The notes: a model not told the origin generated them from the sequence alone. Counted from the first letter of the stretch, positions 26,735 to 35,264 are shown. The stretch is DNA of 61,017 nucleotides from an uncultured Lachnospiraceae bacterium (GCA_910584725.1 CAJUBE010000027.1:1-61017), one strand, 5' to 3'. Made by a program: numbers and translations.

Positions 26735-28069
26735 ATGGGTGTAAAGTGCAAAAGGCGTATGGCCGGATGTGCAATTTCGGTGACCACCGCGATCATGGTA
26801 TTTCTTGTCGGCTGTGGCAATGCAGCGGGTGGAGATGACGCCGGCATGGCGGAAATGGCAGAGGAAGCAGAGACGGCGGAGAATGACGACGGCATTCTGA
26901 CAGAAGATGAAGGAACGATGACAGAAGATAACAACATTACAATGGAAGACAGAGGGATCCCCGTGAAAGAGGGTGGGGAACAGGAGACGGAGGATACAGG
27001 AGGTTCGGAAACCGCCGGATTGAATGATACGGATTCCGATTTAGATACGAAGGAAATTTATGAGCGCTTCCTGAATGGGGAGCTCACGGTAACATGGCAG
27101 AAGGAACAGGTTCCGATCGCCGAATTGTTCTGGGACAATGACATCGAATACTGTTTTTATGATATAGACGGCGACGGTGTGGACGAACTGCATATCAGGG
27201 ACAGCGTGGCATATTACGCGGTCAAGGTGTGCGATCATCTGCCTCAGATTCTGTTTGAGGGCTGGTGGGGACATGAGCCTGTTGTTTGGGACGGACAGTG
27301 CGGGATTTTGCACTACGATCAGGGATACGGGAGTGAATGGATCGAATTTATGACAGTGGACGCTGACGGAGGTACGAAAACGGACGGGGAGTTTTACTGG
27401 TCAGATGAAAACCGAAACGGGAACATGGATGAAAAGGATTATTTCACTGAAGGCTGGGAAGAGAAGCTTACAATGGATCAGTATGTCCGCAGCAGGGACG
27501 AGCAGCTTAAAAAGCTTTCAGAAAATGAGTTGGAATGGAAGAAGAGGCAGTTAGAAAGCTTTGCCACATGGCAGGAGGCGTATGCCGCTTATATAGAGAG
27601 AAGAAAATGCAACCCCATGATGTTGGAATATGTCGATTATGCACTAATCTATGTGGATGATGACGAGATTCCCGAACTTTACATTTTTTCAGGGGGCATG
27701 GCAATGGGAGAATTTGTGGTTTCTTTTTATGACGGGCATATGGGGGTTATGAACCGGGGAAGGGTTGGGCTGCGCTACATGGAACATGGCGGGCTGCTGT
27801 ACAGCGAGAGCGGCAATATGGGATTTTCCCCGTGCAATATATACAGGCTTGAGAAAGGCGAGTTTTCGGAGATAGGCACGGGGTGGTGCAGCGAATCCTA
27901 TGATGGGGAGACGGTAAATTTTGATTATTTCTGGGAAGGGCGCCCGGTGACAGAAACTGAGTACGAAGCGCAGATTGCGGAGCTGATCGACAAGTCGGTG
28001 TGTGTGGAACCGGCAAAGCTGTATACAAAGGAGGAGATATTGGAAATTCTGGGGAATTATGAAGAGTAA
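26735..28069 (+). CDS. Lipoprotein of unknown function with EF-hand-like loop
   Basis: The 444-residue protein has a signal peptide with the lipobox FLVGC-G, so it is probably anchored on the outer membrane face. An acidic, Thr/Glu-rich linker (about residues 30-100) leads to two similar halves. The first contains a calcium-loop-like DIDGDGVDELHI, and the second has ALIYVDDDEIPELYIF. This VCBS/dockerin-like pattern is common in Clostridial surface lipoproteins. The function is not known. GGAGG is seven bases upstream of the ATG. Confidence 0.75.
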   Translation: MGVKCKRRMAGCAISVTTAIMVFLVGCGNAAGGDDAGMAEMAEEAETAENDDGILTEDEGTMTEDNNITMEDRGIPVKEGGEQETEDTGGSETAGLNDTDSDLDTKEIYERFLNGELTVTWQKEQVPIAELFWDNDIEYCFYDIDGDGVDELHIRDSVAYYAVKVCDHLPQILFEGWWGHEPVVWDGQCGILHYDQGYGSEWIEFMTVDADGGTKTDGEFYWSDENRNGNMDEKDYFTEGWEEKLTMDQYVRSRDEQLKKLSENELEWKKRQLESFATWQEAYAAYIERRKCNPMMLEYVDYALIYVDDDEIPELYIFSGGMAMGEFVVSFYDGHMGVMNRGRVGLRYMEHGGLLYSESGNMGFSPCNIYRLEKGEFSEIGTGWCSESYDGETVNFDYFWEGRPVTETEYEAQIAELIDKSVCVEPAKLYTKEEILEILGNYEE

Positions 28070-28089
28070 GGATAAAGGAAATGATAAAA

Positions 28090-28104
28090 ACTGACCTGGT
28101 CAGT
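28090..28104. repeat. 15-bp palindrome upstream of nrdD
   Basis: ACTGACC-T-GGTCAGT is a perfect inverted repeat between the lipoprotein stop and the nrdD promoter. It could be a regulator site; it has no T-run. Confidence 0.4.
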
Positions 28105-28138
28105 CAAAATTATTCTTGAGATTTTCAAAAAATAACCA

Positions 28139-28185
28139 CCACAATAACTTGACATAATGTTTTGCCGTGATACAATATATAGTAC
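28139..28185 (+). promoter_or_regulatory. nrdD promoter with two NrdR boxes
   Basis: TTGACA (28149-28154) and TACAAT (28171-28176) are 16 bp apart. Box 2, ATACAATATATAGTAC (28170-28185), matches the known NrdR consensus at 13 of 16 positions and covers the -10. A weaker box 1 (28139-28154) covers the -35. Box starts are 31 bp apart, three helical turns, as is usual for NrdR. Confidence 0.8.
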
Positions 28186-28255
28186 GTGCAACGGGGAGTG
28201 GCAGAAAAGATATACATGATATTGAGTATCGGATAGAATATGGGGGCGTTATTGG

Positions 28256-30418
28256 ATGAAGATTATCAAGAGAAGCGGTGTGGAAGTCAATTTTGATCTG
28301 AAGAAGATCATAGCGGCAATTAAAAAGGCGAACAGCAGCGTGAAGGAGGAAGACCGGCTGACGGAGGATGAGATCGACGAGATTGCCTCTGTGGTGGCCG
28401 ACCACTGTGAGGAGATGAGAAGGGCTCCGAGCGTGGAGGAAATTCAGGATATGGTGGAGAACCAGCTTATGAAGTATCGCGCCTACACCATTTCCAGAAA
28501 TTATATCACTTACCGCTATAAGAGGGCGCTTGTGCGCAAGTCCAACTCCACGGACGAGCAGATCTTGAGTCTTTTAGAGTGCAATAACGAGGAAGTAAAA
28601 CAGGAAAATTCCAATAAAAATCCCACGGTCAACAGTGTACAGAGGGATTATATGGCGGGGGAAGTGAGCAAGGATATCACGAAGCGGTTTTTGCTTGCGC
28701 CGGATATCGTGGAGGCCCACGAGCAGGGCATAATCCACTTCCATGACGCGGATTATTTTGCTCAGCATATGCACAATTGTTGTCTGGTCAATCTGGAGGA
28801 TATGCTGCAGAACGGCACAGTCATCAGCGAGACCATGATTGACAAGCCAAAGAGCTTTTCCACGGCCTGCAATGTGGCGACCCAGAGCATCGCGCAGATC
28901 GCAAGCTGCCAGTACGGCGGGCAGAGTATTTCTCTTTCCCATCTGGCGCCCTTTGTGAATGTGAGCCGTGAGAAGTTCCGCAGTAAAGTGCGGGCTGAGA
29001 TGGAGGAGATGGGCGTAGAGGCTACGGAGGAGCAGATCAACGCGATAGCCGAGCGGCGTGTGAAGGATGAGATCAGACAGGGCGTGCAGATCATCCAGTA
29101 TCAGGTGATCACGCTGATGACGACCAACGGGCAGGCGCCTTTTATCACGGTTTTCATGTACATCGACGAGGTGCCGGAGGGACGTCTGCGGGACGATCTG
29201 GCGATGATTATAGAGGAGATGTTAAACCAGCGTATCCGGGGGGTGAAGAATGAGAAGGGCGTGTATATTACGCCCGCCTTTCCGAAGCTGATCTACGTGC
29301 TGGAGGAGGACAATGTCCGCGAGGGCAGTAAGTACTGGTATTTGACGAAGCTGGCGGCAAAATGTACGGCGAAGCGCATGGTGCCGGACTATATTTCCGA
29401 GAAAATTATGAAGCAGTTAAAGGATGGCAACTGCTATACCTGTATGGGATGCCGTTCCTTCCTTACCGTATATCACGACGAGAATGACCAGCCGAAGTTT
29501 TACGGCAGATTCAATCAGGGCGTGGTCACCTTAAATCTGGTGGATGTGGCGTGCTCGTCGGGACGTGACAAAGAGCGTTTCTGGGAAATTATGGATGAGC
29601 GCCTGGAACTGTGCAGGCGTGCATTGATGGCGCGGCATAACAGGCTCAAGGGGACGCTCTCCGACGTGGCGCCGATCCTGTGGCAGAACGGGGCGCTCGC
29701 CAGACTGAAAAAGGGGGAGAAGATCGACAAGCTTCTCTACGGCGGCTATTCTACCATTTCACTTGGGTATGCGGGGCTTTGCGAGTGCACCCGCTATATG
29801 ACGGGGAAGAGCCATACCGATCCCGAGGCGACGGATTTTGCCCTGAAAGTGATGCAGTATTTAAACAATGCGTGCAAGGAGTGGCGGGAGGAGACGAACA
29901 TTGATTTCAGCCTTTATGGGACGCCGCTTGAATCCACGACATACAAGTTTGCAAAGTGTCTGCAGAAGCGTTTCGGTATTATCAAGGGCGTGACGGACCG
30001 CAATTATATCACGAATAGCTACCATGTGCATGTGACGGAGGAGATCAACGCTTTTGACAAGCTGAAATTCGAAGCACAGTTCCAGGAGCTCTCCCCGGGC
30101 GGCGCGATCAGCTATGTGGAAGTGCCGAACATGGAAAATAATCTGGAAGCGGTGCTCGCCCTGATGCAGTACATTTACGACAATATCATGTACGCGGAGT
30201 TAAATACCAAGAGTGATTACTGCCAGGTGTGCGATTACCACGGGGAGATCGAGATCGTGGAGGACACGGACGGGAAACTGATCTGGAAGTGCCCCAACTG
30301 CGGCAACACCGACCAGAACAAGATGAATGTGGCGAGGCGTACCTGCGGCTATATCGGGACGCAGTTCTGGAATCAGGGGCGCACGCAGGAGATTAAGGAA
30401 AGAGTGCTCCACCTATAA
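28256..30418 (+). CDS. nrdD: Anaerobic ribonucleoside-triphosphate reductase (class III)
   Basis: The 720-residue glycyl-radical enzyme reduces NTPs to dNTPs without oxygen. It has an N-terminal ATP-cone (KRSGVEVNFDLKKIIAAIKKAN), active-site cysteines in the body, a C-terminal zinc site (CQVC and CPNC) and the glycyl-radical motif RRTCGYIGTQFWNQGR. Length is typical. Its activase nrdG follows. Regulation by NrdR is supported by the paired boxes in its promoter. Confidence 0.97.
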   Translation: MKIIKRSGVEVNFDLKKIIAAIKKANSSVKEEDRLTEDEIDEIASVVADHCEEMRRAPSVEEIQDMVENQLMKYRAYTISRNYITYRYKRALVRKSNSTDEQILSLLECNNEEVKQENSNKNPTVNSVQRDYMAGEVSKDITKRFLLAPDIVEAHEQGIIHFHDADYFAQHMHNCCLVNLEDMLQNGTVISETMIDKPKSFSTACNVATQSIAQIASCQYGGQSISLSHLAPFVNVSREKFRSKVRAEMEEMGVEATEEQINAIAERRVKDEIRQGVQIIQYQVITLMTTNGQAPFITVFMYIDEVPEGRLRDDLAMIIEEMLNQRIRGVKNEKGVYITPAFPKLIYVLEEDNVREGSKYWYLTKLAAKCTAKRMVPDYISEKIMKQLKDGNCYTCMGCRSFLTVYHDENDQPKFYGRFNQGVVTLNLVDVACSSGRDKERFWEIMDERLELCRRALMARHNRLKGTLSDVAPILWQNGALARLKKGEKIDKLLYGGYSTISLGYAGLCECTRYMTGKSHTDPEATDFALKVMQYLNNACKEWREETNIDFSLYGTPLESTTYKFAKCLQKRFGIIKGVTDRNYITNSYHVHVTEEINAFDKLKFEAQFQELSPGGAISYVEVPNMENNLEAVLALMQYIYDNIMYAELNTKSDYCQVCDYHGEIEIVEDTDGKLIWKCPNCGNTDQNKMNVARRTCGYIGTQFWNQGRTQEIKERVLHL

Positions 30419-30426
30419 CAAGAGTA

Positions 30427-30528
30427 AATTTGCTTTGCAAATTAACTCTGCGAGCAAGCTCGATTGCGGGGAAGAGGTTATCCAATTAACTCTGCGGACA
30501 GGCTCGATTGCGAGGATCGCTTTGCGAT
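30427..30528. repeat. Direct repeats and small hairpins between nrdD and nrdG
   Basis: ATTAACTCTGCG occurs at 30441 and 30485, each followed by a GCTCGATTGCG-type tail, giving two copies of about 33 bp set 44 bp apart. GATCGC-TTT-GCGATC (30514-30528) and AATTTGC-TTT-GCAAATT are perfect hairpins. Confidence 0.65.
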
Positions 30529-30561
30529 CTTGGATGCAGCGAAAAAGTTTTGGGAGATAGG

Positions 30562-31092
30562 ATGAATTTTGGAGAGATAAAAAAATGCGATATCGCCGAC
30601 GGACCGGGGGTGCGGGTGACGCTTTTTGTGAGCGGCTGCACGCACCACTGTGAGGGGTGTTTTAACCCGGAGACGTGGGATTTCCAGTATGGGCAGCCCT
30701 TCACGGAAGAGACGGCGGGCGAGATACTGGAAGCGCTTTCGCCGGATTATATCGCGGGGCTTACGCTGCTTGGCGGGGAGCCGTTGGAATACGCAAACTG
30801 GACGGCGCTCCTTCCGCTTCTGAAAGAGGTGAGGGCGCGTTTTCCGCATAAGGATGTGTGGTGCTATACCGGGTATCTCTTTGACAGGGATGTTTTGGAT
30901 GATTTCTGCGAAAAGTGGGCGGATATGAAGGAGTTTCTGGCTTGTCTGGACGTGGTCGTGGACGGGGAGTTCATTATGGCGCAGAAAAACATCAGCCTGC
31001 GGTTCCGGGGGTCGGAGAACCAGCGGATTATTGATGTGCAGGAGTCTTTGCGGGCGGGGAAGATTGTGCTGTGGCAGGATGCGCAAATATAG
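30562..31092 (+). CDS. nrdG: Anaerobic ribonucleotide reductase activating protein
   Basis: The 176-residue radical SAM enzyme makes the glycyl radical on NrdD. The cluster motif is CTHHCEGCFN (CxxxCxxC), and the SAM-binding GG region is TLLGGEPLE. ATG 30562 follows GGGAGATAGG. It is separated from nrdD by about 140 bp of repeat DNA but is probably co-transcribed. Confidence 0.96.
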   Translation: MNFGEIKKCDIADGPGVRVTLFVSGCTHHCEGCFNPETWDFQYGQPFTEETAGEILEALSPDYIAGLTLLGGEPLEYANWTALLPLLKEVRARFPHKDVWCYTGYLFDRDVLDDFCEKWADMKEFLACLDVVVDGEFIMAQKNISLRFRGSENQRIIDVQESLRAGKIVLWQDAQI

Positions 31093-31104
31093 GATGACAG
31101 GCAT

Positions 31105-31590
31105 CTATCTGAAATATTTATCGAATAGCGGATAAAAAACAACACATAATCCAATGGGCAGCCCGAACAGTACGCCGCCGATGAAAACTCCAAATAGCAG
31201 ATGATATGCGGAAAAGAAATCTGACAGTACATAAATTCTCAGTCCGCAAATGGAGTTGAGAAGAAAGAGTGTCCCTGTGACCAGACCCGGCGATACTCTT
31301 TTATCTTTGACTGTGTAGAAAAAATGGTCTCCGAAATTGACCATTCCCCAGATCAGTATGGCTACGCCAAAACATGTAAGTTTATCGTTGCACACAAATA
31401 AAAGGACGGATAGCAGCAGCGGGGGATAGTAGAGAAATAGGTTGTTTGCCATCCAGTGCCCGTGCGTCATATGATAGGGCAGCCATTTATGCTCATACAT
31501 CCATCTCGGGAAATCGCCGACTGCTTCCTCAAATAAGTGGAATGGCAGATAAATCGCTAAATTGATTAAAACAAAACTTGTCATACTCAT
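31105..31590 (-). CDS. HXXEE domain membrane protein
   Basis: The 161-residue protein has about four hydrophobic segments and the family motif HLFEE (H-x-x-E-E) near residue 17, with further conserved His residues (MTHGHWMANN). These proteins are integral membrane proteins of unknown chemistry; the paired acidic and His residues suggest metal binding. The start ATG overlaps the padR stop by four bases (ATGA), so the two are translationally coupled. padR very likely controls it. Confidence 0.85.
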   Translation of the reverse strand: MSMTSFVLINLAIYLPFHLFEEAVGDFPRWMYEHKWLPYHMTHGHWMANNLFLYYPPLLLSVLLFVCNDKLTCFGVAILIWGMVNFGDHFFYTVKDKRVSPGLVTGTLFLLNSICGLRIYVLSDFFSAYHLLFGVFIGGVLFGLPIGLCVVFYPLFDKYFR

Positions 31591-32123
31591 TTTCCTGTCC
31601 TTTCTTTTTTCCATTCTTTTTCAAAGTTTTCTTCCCATTTTTCCAATGTCTCCAATAACATAAACTGTTGTTCCAGTATCGTGCGTCCAAAAAGAGGGAT
31701 GTCTTTGTGCGTGGGGAGCTGTTCCATAATCTGTTTTTTGGTATGCTGAATGCTGTTTTTTATATTGCCGATACATTCCTTTGCGAAGGGTTCGTCAGCC
31801 AATGCCAGATTCACAAGAACCGCATTAAAATCTAAAAATACCCGGGTTTCGGCTAAAGAAAACTGAGTCATCAGTTCTTTGACGGTTTCTTTTCCTCTTG
31901 GCGTTATGGTGTACAAGGTTTTTTCAGGCATATTGCCGTTCTTGACGATTTCACTGACAACATATCCTTTGGTTTCGTACTGCACCACTTTTTTGTAAAC
32001 CGTGAAGGAACCGATTTTTATCCATCTGGATAGGTTTCGGGCTTCAATCTGCTTTTGTAAGTCGTAAGCGCTTTTGGGACTTTGGCATAACGATCCTAAA
32101 AGGATTAAATCAATCGTTGACAT
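31587..32123 (-). CDS. PadR family transcriptional regulator
   Basis: The 178-residue regulator has an N-terminal winged helix (LILLGSLCQSPKSAYDLQKQ ... YTITPRGKE) and a C-terminal helical dimer domain, as in PadR group regulators. AGGGCG lies before its ATG. Its promoter has a TTGACA -35 and a TATAAT -10, and a 25-bp perfect palindrome lies over the -10, so autorepression is likely. It forms a two-gene operon with the HXXEE gene. Confidence 0.9.
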   Translation of the reverse strand: MSTIDLILLGSLCQSPKSAYDLQKQIEARNLSRWIKIGSFTVYKKVVQYETKGYVVSEIVKNGNMPEKTLYTITPRGKETVKELMTQFSLAETRVFLDFNAVLVNLALADEPFAKECIGNIKNSIQHTKKQIMEQLPTHKDIPLFGRTILEQQFMLLETLEKWEENFEKEWKKERTGK

Positions 32124-32147
32124 GATCGCCCTCCATAATTGTATTAT

Positions 32148-32185
32148 CCAATACTGTATTATACAGTATTGGAGGGATTTGTCAA
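32148..32185 (-). promoter_or_regulatory. padR promoter with perfect 25-bp palindromic operator
   Basis: On the minus strand, TTGACA (32185-32180) and TATAAT (32163-32158) are 16 bp apart. CCAATACTGTAT-T-ATACAGTATTGG (32148-32172 on plus) is a perfect 12+1+12 inverted repeat centred on the -10. Confidence 0.85.
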
Positions 32186-32310
32186 GTATTCTATTTGGAA
32201 GTTATGATATATGGGCAGATGTTTTGATACAGAATGCGAAATCCGGCGTAGGTGTGAATGTAACGATGTTACGGGTTTGCCATGGGAAAAAGAAACGGGT
32301 ATAATAAAAC

Positions 32311-32344
32311 CTGACATATCTTGTCAGCATTTTTGCGCTATTCT
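32311..32344 (+). promoter_or_regulatory. TGACA-N5-TGTCA operator and promoter of WYL regulator 1
   Basis: TGACA (32312-32316) and TGTCA (32322-32326) form an inverted repeat. A -10-like TATTCT starts at 32339, 27 bp after the first T. The same ACCTGACAT-N4-TGTCA arrangement recurs before the ClbS-like gene. Confidence 0.65.
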
Positions 32345-32366
32345 AATGGGGTAGGAGGGAACGGCG

Positions 32367-33263
32367 GTGCAGGAGAGCAGGCTCTTTAAAATGGTATATC
32401 ATCTGCTGGACAGGGGGCAGGCGACCGCCCCGGAGCTGGCAGAGCGTTTCGAGGTGTCGGTCCGGACGATTTACAGGGATATCGACGCGCTGAGCGCGGC
32501 GGGCATTCCCATCTATGCGGAGGCGGGCAGAAACGGCGGCATCCGGCTGATGCATGACTTTGTCCTGGATCACGTCGTGCTGTCGGGGGAGGAAAAGCAG
32601 GAGATTCTTGCGGCGCTGCAGAGTATCAACGTCACCCGGAATATCGCAGAAAGCCAGACTTTGCAGAAACTTTCCGCCCTGTTTGCCCTTCCCTCGGAAA
32701 ACTGGCTTGAGATTGATTTTTCCAGATGGGGAAACCAGGGATTTGACAAGGAAAAATTTGAACTGCTGAAGACGGCGGTGATCCATTGCAGACAGGTCAG
32801 GATTCGGTACGCGGGGTCTGACGGGACGGAGAGGGAACGGACGGTGCAGCCTTACAGGCTTATCTACAGGTCAAAAGCATGGTACCTGAAAGCGTTCTGC
32901 ATGGAGAAACAGGAAATGCGGACGTTCAAGCTGAATCGGATTTTGGAATTGACGCTTCTGGAGGAGAGCTTTGTGCGGCGCAGCTTTCCGGCGGAGCCGG
33001 AAGACGACGTGGAAATCTATCCGCTGATCACGCTCCGCTTTCCGAAAGAGATGGCCTATCGGGTTTACGATGAGTTTGAAGGAAATCAGATAGAGAGACA
33101 GGAGAACGGGGATCTGATTGCCTCGGCAAGAATGCCGGAGGGTCCGTGGCTTATCAGTTTTCTCCTGTCGTTCGGGACACAGGTGGAGATCCTTTCCCCG
33201 GATTATCTTCGGGAGGAGATCGTGAGGCAGGCGAAGAGAATTGTGGAAAAGTATAAAACCTGA
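32367..33263 (+). CDS. WYL domain transcriptional regulator (YafY/DeoR-type HTH), regulator 1
   Basis: The 298-residue protein has an N-terminal winged HTH (ELAERFEVSVRTIYRDIDAL, about residues 20-40), a middle linker, a WYL domain (IRYAGSDGTERERTVQPYRLIYRSKAWYLK region, about 145-185) and a C-terminal WCX-like domain. WYL domains sense ligands, in several cases nucleic acid. The start is GTG 32367, with GGAGGGA six bases upstream. Matching operators lie before it and before the next gene, so it probably regulates itself and the ClbS-SPL pair. Confidence 0.9.
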   Translation: MQESRLFKMVYHLLDRGQATAPELAERFEVSVRTIYRDIDALSAAGIPIYAEAGRNGGIRLMHDFVLDHVVLSGEEKQEILAALQSINVTRNIAESQTLQKLSALFALPSENWLEIDFSRWGNQGFDKEKFELLKTAVIHCRQVRIRYAGSDGTERERTVQPYRLIYRSKAWYLKAFCMEKQEMRTFKLNRILELTLLEESFVRRSFPAEPEDDVEIYPLITLRFPKEMAYRVYDEFEGNQIERQENGDLIASARMPEGPWLISFLLSFGTQVEILSPDYLREEIVRQAKRIVEKYKT

Positions 33264-33293
33264 CATGAGGTGTCAACATTATGTCAGTATAAT
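33260..33293 (+). promoter_or_regulatory. TGACA-N5-TGTCA operator and promoter of the ClbS-like gene
   Basis: TGACA (33261-33265) and TGTCA (33271-33275) are followed by TATAAT at 33288-33293, 27 bp after the first T, the same geometry as the site at 32311. The stop codon of the WYL gene lies inside the site. No good -35 is present at normal spacing. Confidence 0.7.
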
Positions 33294-33322
33294 GAAAAAA
33301 ACATTTAGAAAGGAAGGAAAAC

Positions 33323-33862
33323 ATGGCAAGACCAACGACAAAGACCGATTTATTGACCGCAGCAGCAGAAAACTATGAGAAACTGAATGAGATGATCGCA
33401 GGGCTGACGGAGGAAGAGCTGAATACGCCCTTTGATTTTTCAGCCAGCGCGAAGAAGGAAGCGCACTGGAAGCGTGACAAAAATCTCCGGGACGTTCTCG
33501 TGCATCTCTACGAGTGGCACCAGCTTTTGCTGACCTGGGTTCACGCTAACCAACAGGGCGACAACTGGCCTTTTATTCCGAAGCCCTATAACTGGAAAAC
33601 TTACGGCGACATGAATGTGGCGTTCTGGAAAAAACATCAGGAAACGACGCTTGACGAGGCGAAGAGCCTGCTTGCGGAGTCTCATGCCGAGGTGATGGCT
33701 TTGGCGGAGACTTTTTCCAACGAGGAGCTGTTTTCCAAGGGCGTCTTTCCGTGGGTGGGCGGAAGCACGCTTGGCTCCTACTTTGTCAGCAACACCTCGA
33801 GCCACTATGACTGGGCGATGAAGAAGCTGAAAGCGCATAAGAAAAACTGTGCCGGGAAGTGA
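33323..33862 (+). CDS. ClbS/DfsB family four-helix bundle protein
   Basis: The 179-residue protein matches the ClbS/DfsB family. ClbS of colibactin producers is a cyclopropane hydrolase that protects DNA from that genotoxin, and other members are uncharacterised. Typical residues are RPTTKTDLL at the N-terminus, DVLVHLYEWHQLL, and TSSHYDWAMKKLK at the C-terminus. AGGAAGG precedes the ATG. It is directly followed by the SPL-like radical SAM gene (start 11 bp after this stop) and probably shares its promoter. Confidence 0.88.
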   Translation: MARPTTKTDLLTAAAENYEKLNEMIAGLTEEELNTPFDFSASAKKEAHWKRDKNLRDVLVHLYEWHQLLLTWVHANQQGDNWPFIPKPYNWKTYGDMNVAFWKKHQETTLDEAKSLLAESHAEVMALAETFSNEELFSKGVFPWVGGSTLGSYFVSNTSSHYDWAMKKLKAHKKNCAGK

Positions 33863-33873
33863 GGAGCGGGCGG

Positions 33874-34749
33874 ATGCATTTTGTGACGGCGAAGGGGATT
33901 TTGTCCTCCCAAAACGGAATGAACCTGTACCGTGGCTGCTCCCACGGGTGTATTTACTGCGATTCCAGAAGCAGATGCTATCACATGGAGCACGCTTTCG
34001 AGGATATCGAGATCAAGGAGAATGCTATCGAACTGCTGGAACACGCCCTGAGGCGTAAGCGGCAGAAATGTATGATCGGCACGGGATCCATGACGGATCC
34101 CTACATCCCGCTGGAGATGGAGCTTCAACATGTCAGAAAGGCACTGTCCCTGATTGACCGGTACGGATTCGGGTTTACCGTCATTACGAAGTCGGACCGC
34201 ATATTGCGGGATCTGGACCTTCTGCGGAAAATAAACGAAAAGACGAAATGCGTGGTACAGATGACGCTGACTACCTGCGATGAGGAGCTGTGTCGGAAAA
34301 TTGAGCCGCATGTGAGCACAACGGGAGAACGTTTCGAGGTGCTTAAAAAGCTGCGGGACGCGGGGATTCCCACCGTCGTGTGGCTGTCTCCGATTCTGCC
34401 CTTTATCAACGATACGGCGGAAAACATCACGGGTATTCTGGAGATGTGCGCAGAGGCGGGAGTTTATGGTGTGCTCTGTTTCGGCATGGGGCTGACGCTG
34501 CGGGAGGGGAATCGGGAATATTTTTATAAGCAGTTGGACCGCCTGTTTCCCGGATTGAAGGAAAAGTATATGCGGACCTACGGAAATCAGTATGAAATCG
34601 CAAGCCCGGACAACAGAAAGCTGATGAAGCTGTTTCATCAAACATGTGCGGAGCGTAGGATGCTCCATGACAATGGGGAGATCTTTCGCTATCTGCACAC
34701 CTTTGAGGAGAAAGGGGCGGGCAGGCAGATGAGCCTGTGGGAGCTGTAG
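33874..34749 (+). CDS. SPL-type radical SAM protein
   Basis: The 291-residue protein belongs to the radical SAM group that includes spore photoproduct lyase (COG1533-like). The cluster motif is YRGCSHGCIYCDSR (CxxxCxxC), with GTGSMTDPYIPLE nearby. SPL itself repairs a UV thymine lesion, but many relatives do not, and the C-terminal SPL cysteine cannot be verified here. ATG 33874 follows GAGGAG; an overlapping GTG at 33859 is also possible. It is coupled to the ClbS-like gene. Confidence 0.85.
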   Translation: MHFVTAKGILSSQNGMNLYRGCSHGCIYCDSRSRCYHMEHAFEDIEIKENAIELLEHALRRKRQKCMIGTGSMTDPYIPLEMELQHVRKALSLIDRYGFGFTVITKSDRILRDLDLLRKINEKTKCVVQMTLTTCDEELCRKIEPHVSTTGERFEVLKKLRDAGIPTVVWLSPILPFINDTAENITGILEMCAEAGVYGVLCFGMGLTLREGNREYFYKQLDRLFPGLKEKYMRTYGNQYEIASPDNRKLMKLFHQTCAERRMLHDNGEIFRYLHTFEEKGAGRQMSLWEL

Positions 34750-34754
34750 ACATT

Positions 34755-35072
34755 CTATTTTGTATTATGCTGCAGCCCTTTCACCACCGCCATAACCGTA
34801 TCAAGTTGAAAATCGTCTAAATTCTTTATTTCTTCTGAAATCTGATTGATCTTTCCCGGCGCTGGATTCTTTTCATCGAAGAATTCCTGCGGCGTGATCT
34901 GAAAATATTCACAGATATAGAAAAAAACCTGCATGGAAGGAAAGGCAAGCCTGTTTTCAATGCGGTTGATATAGCTTTCATTCTGTCCCAGAGCCAGACT
35001 CATCTCTCTGGCGGATACGTTCTTTTGATTTCTCAGGGACGTCAGCCTGTCTACAAAAAAGTCCTCAAACAT
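34755..35072 (-). CDS. XRE family transcriptional regulator
   Basis: The 105-residue protein has an N-terminal Cro/C1-type HTH (NVSAREMSLALGQNESYINRIEN, read in pieces at residues 18-40) and a short helical C-terminus. AAGGTGG precedes the ATG, and a TATAAT -10 lies at 35095-35100 on this strand. It is convergent with the SPL-like gene and divergent from the membrane protein gene, which it may control. Confidence 0.85.
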   Translation of the reverse strand: MFEDFFVDRLTSLRNQKNVSAREMSLALGQNESYINRIENRLAFPSMQVFFYICEYFQITPQEFFDEKNPAPGKINQISEEIKNLDDFQLDTVMAVVKGLQHNTK

Positions 35073-35145
35073 GTCACACCACCTTATTTATAAAATTATA
35101 TAGTATACAGCAGTTTGCTGTGGAGCATATAAAGTCCTATAAATA

Positions 35146-35174
35146 TTGACATACGATAAATGATATCCTAAAAT
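35146..35174 (+). promoter_or_regulatory. Consensus promoter for the 35,265 membrane protein gene
   Basis: TTGACA (35146-35151) and TAAAAT (35169-35174) are separated by 17 bp. The leader is about 85 bases. Confidence 0.75.
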
Positions 35175-35264
35175 GAAAAATATATTGCAAAGGAACGTGT
35201 GCGAACGAGTATGCACGGTGAATGCGAAAAGGGCTTGTAATATGCCTTGGAGATAAAGGGATAT

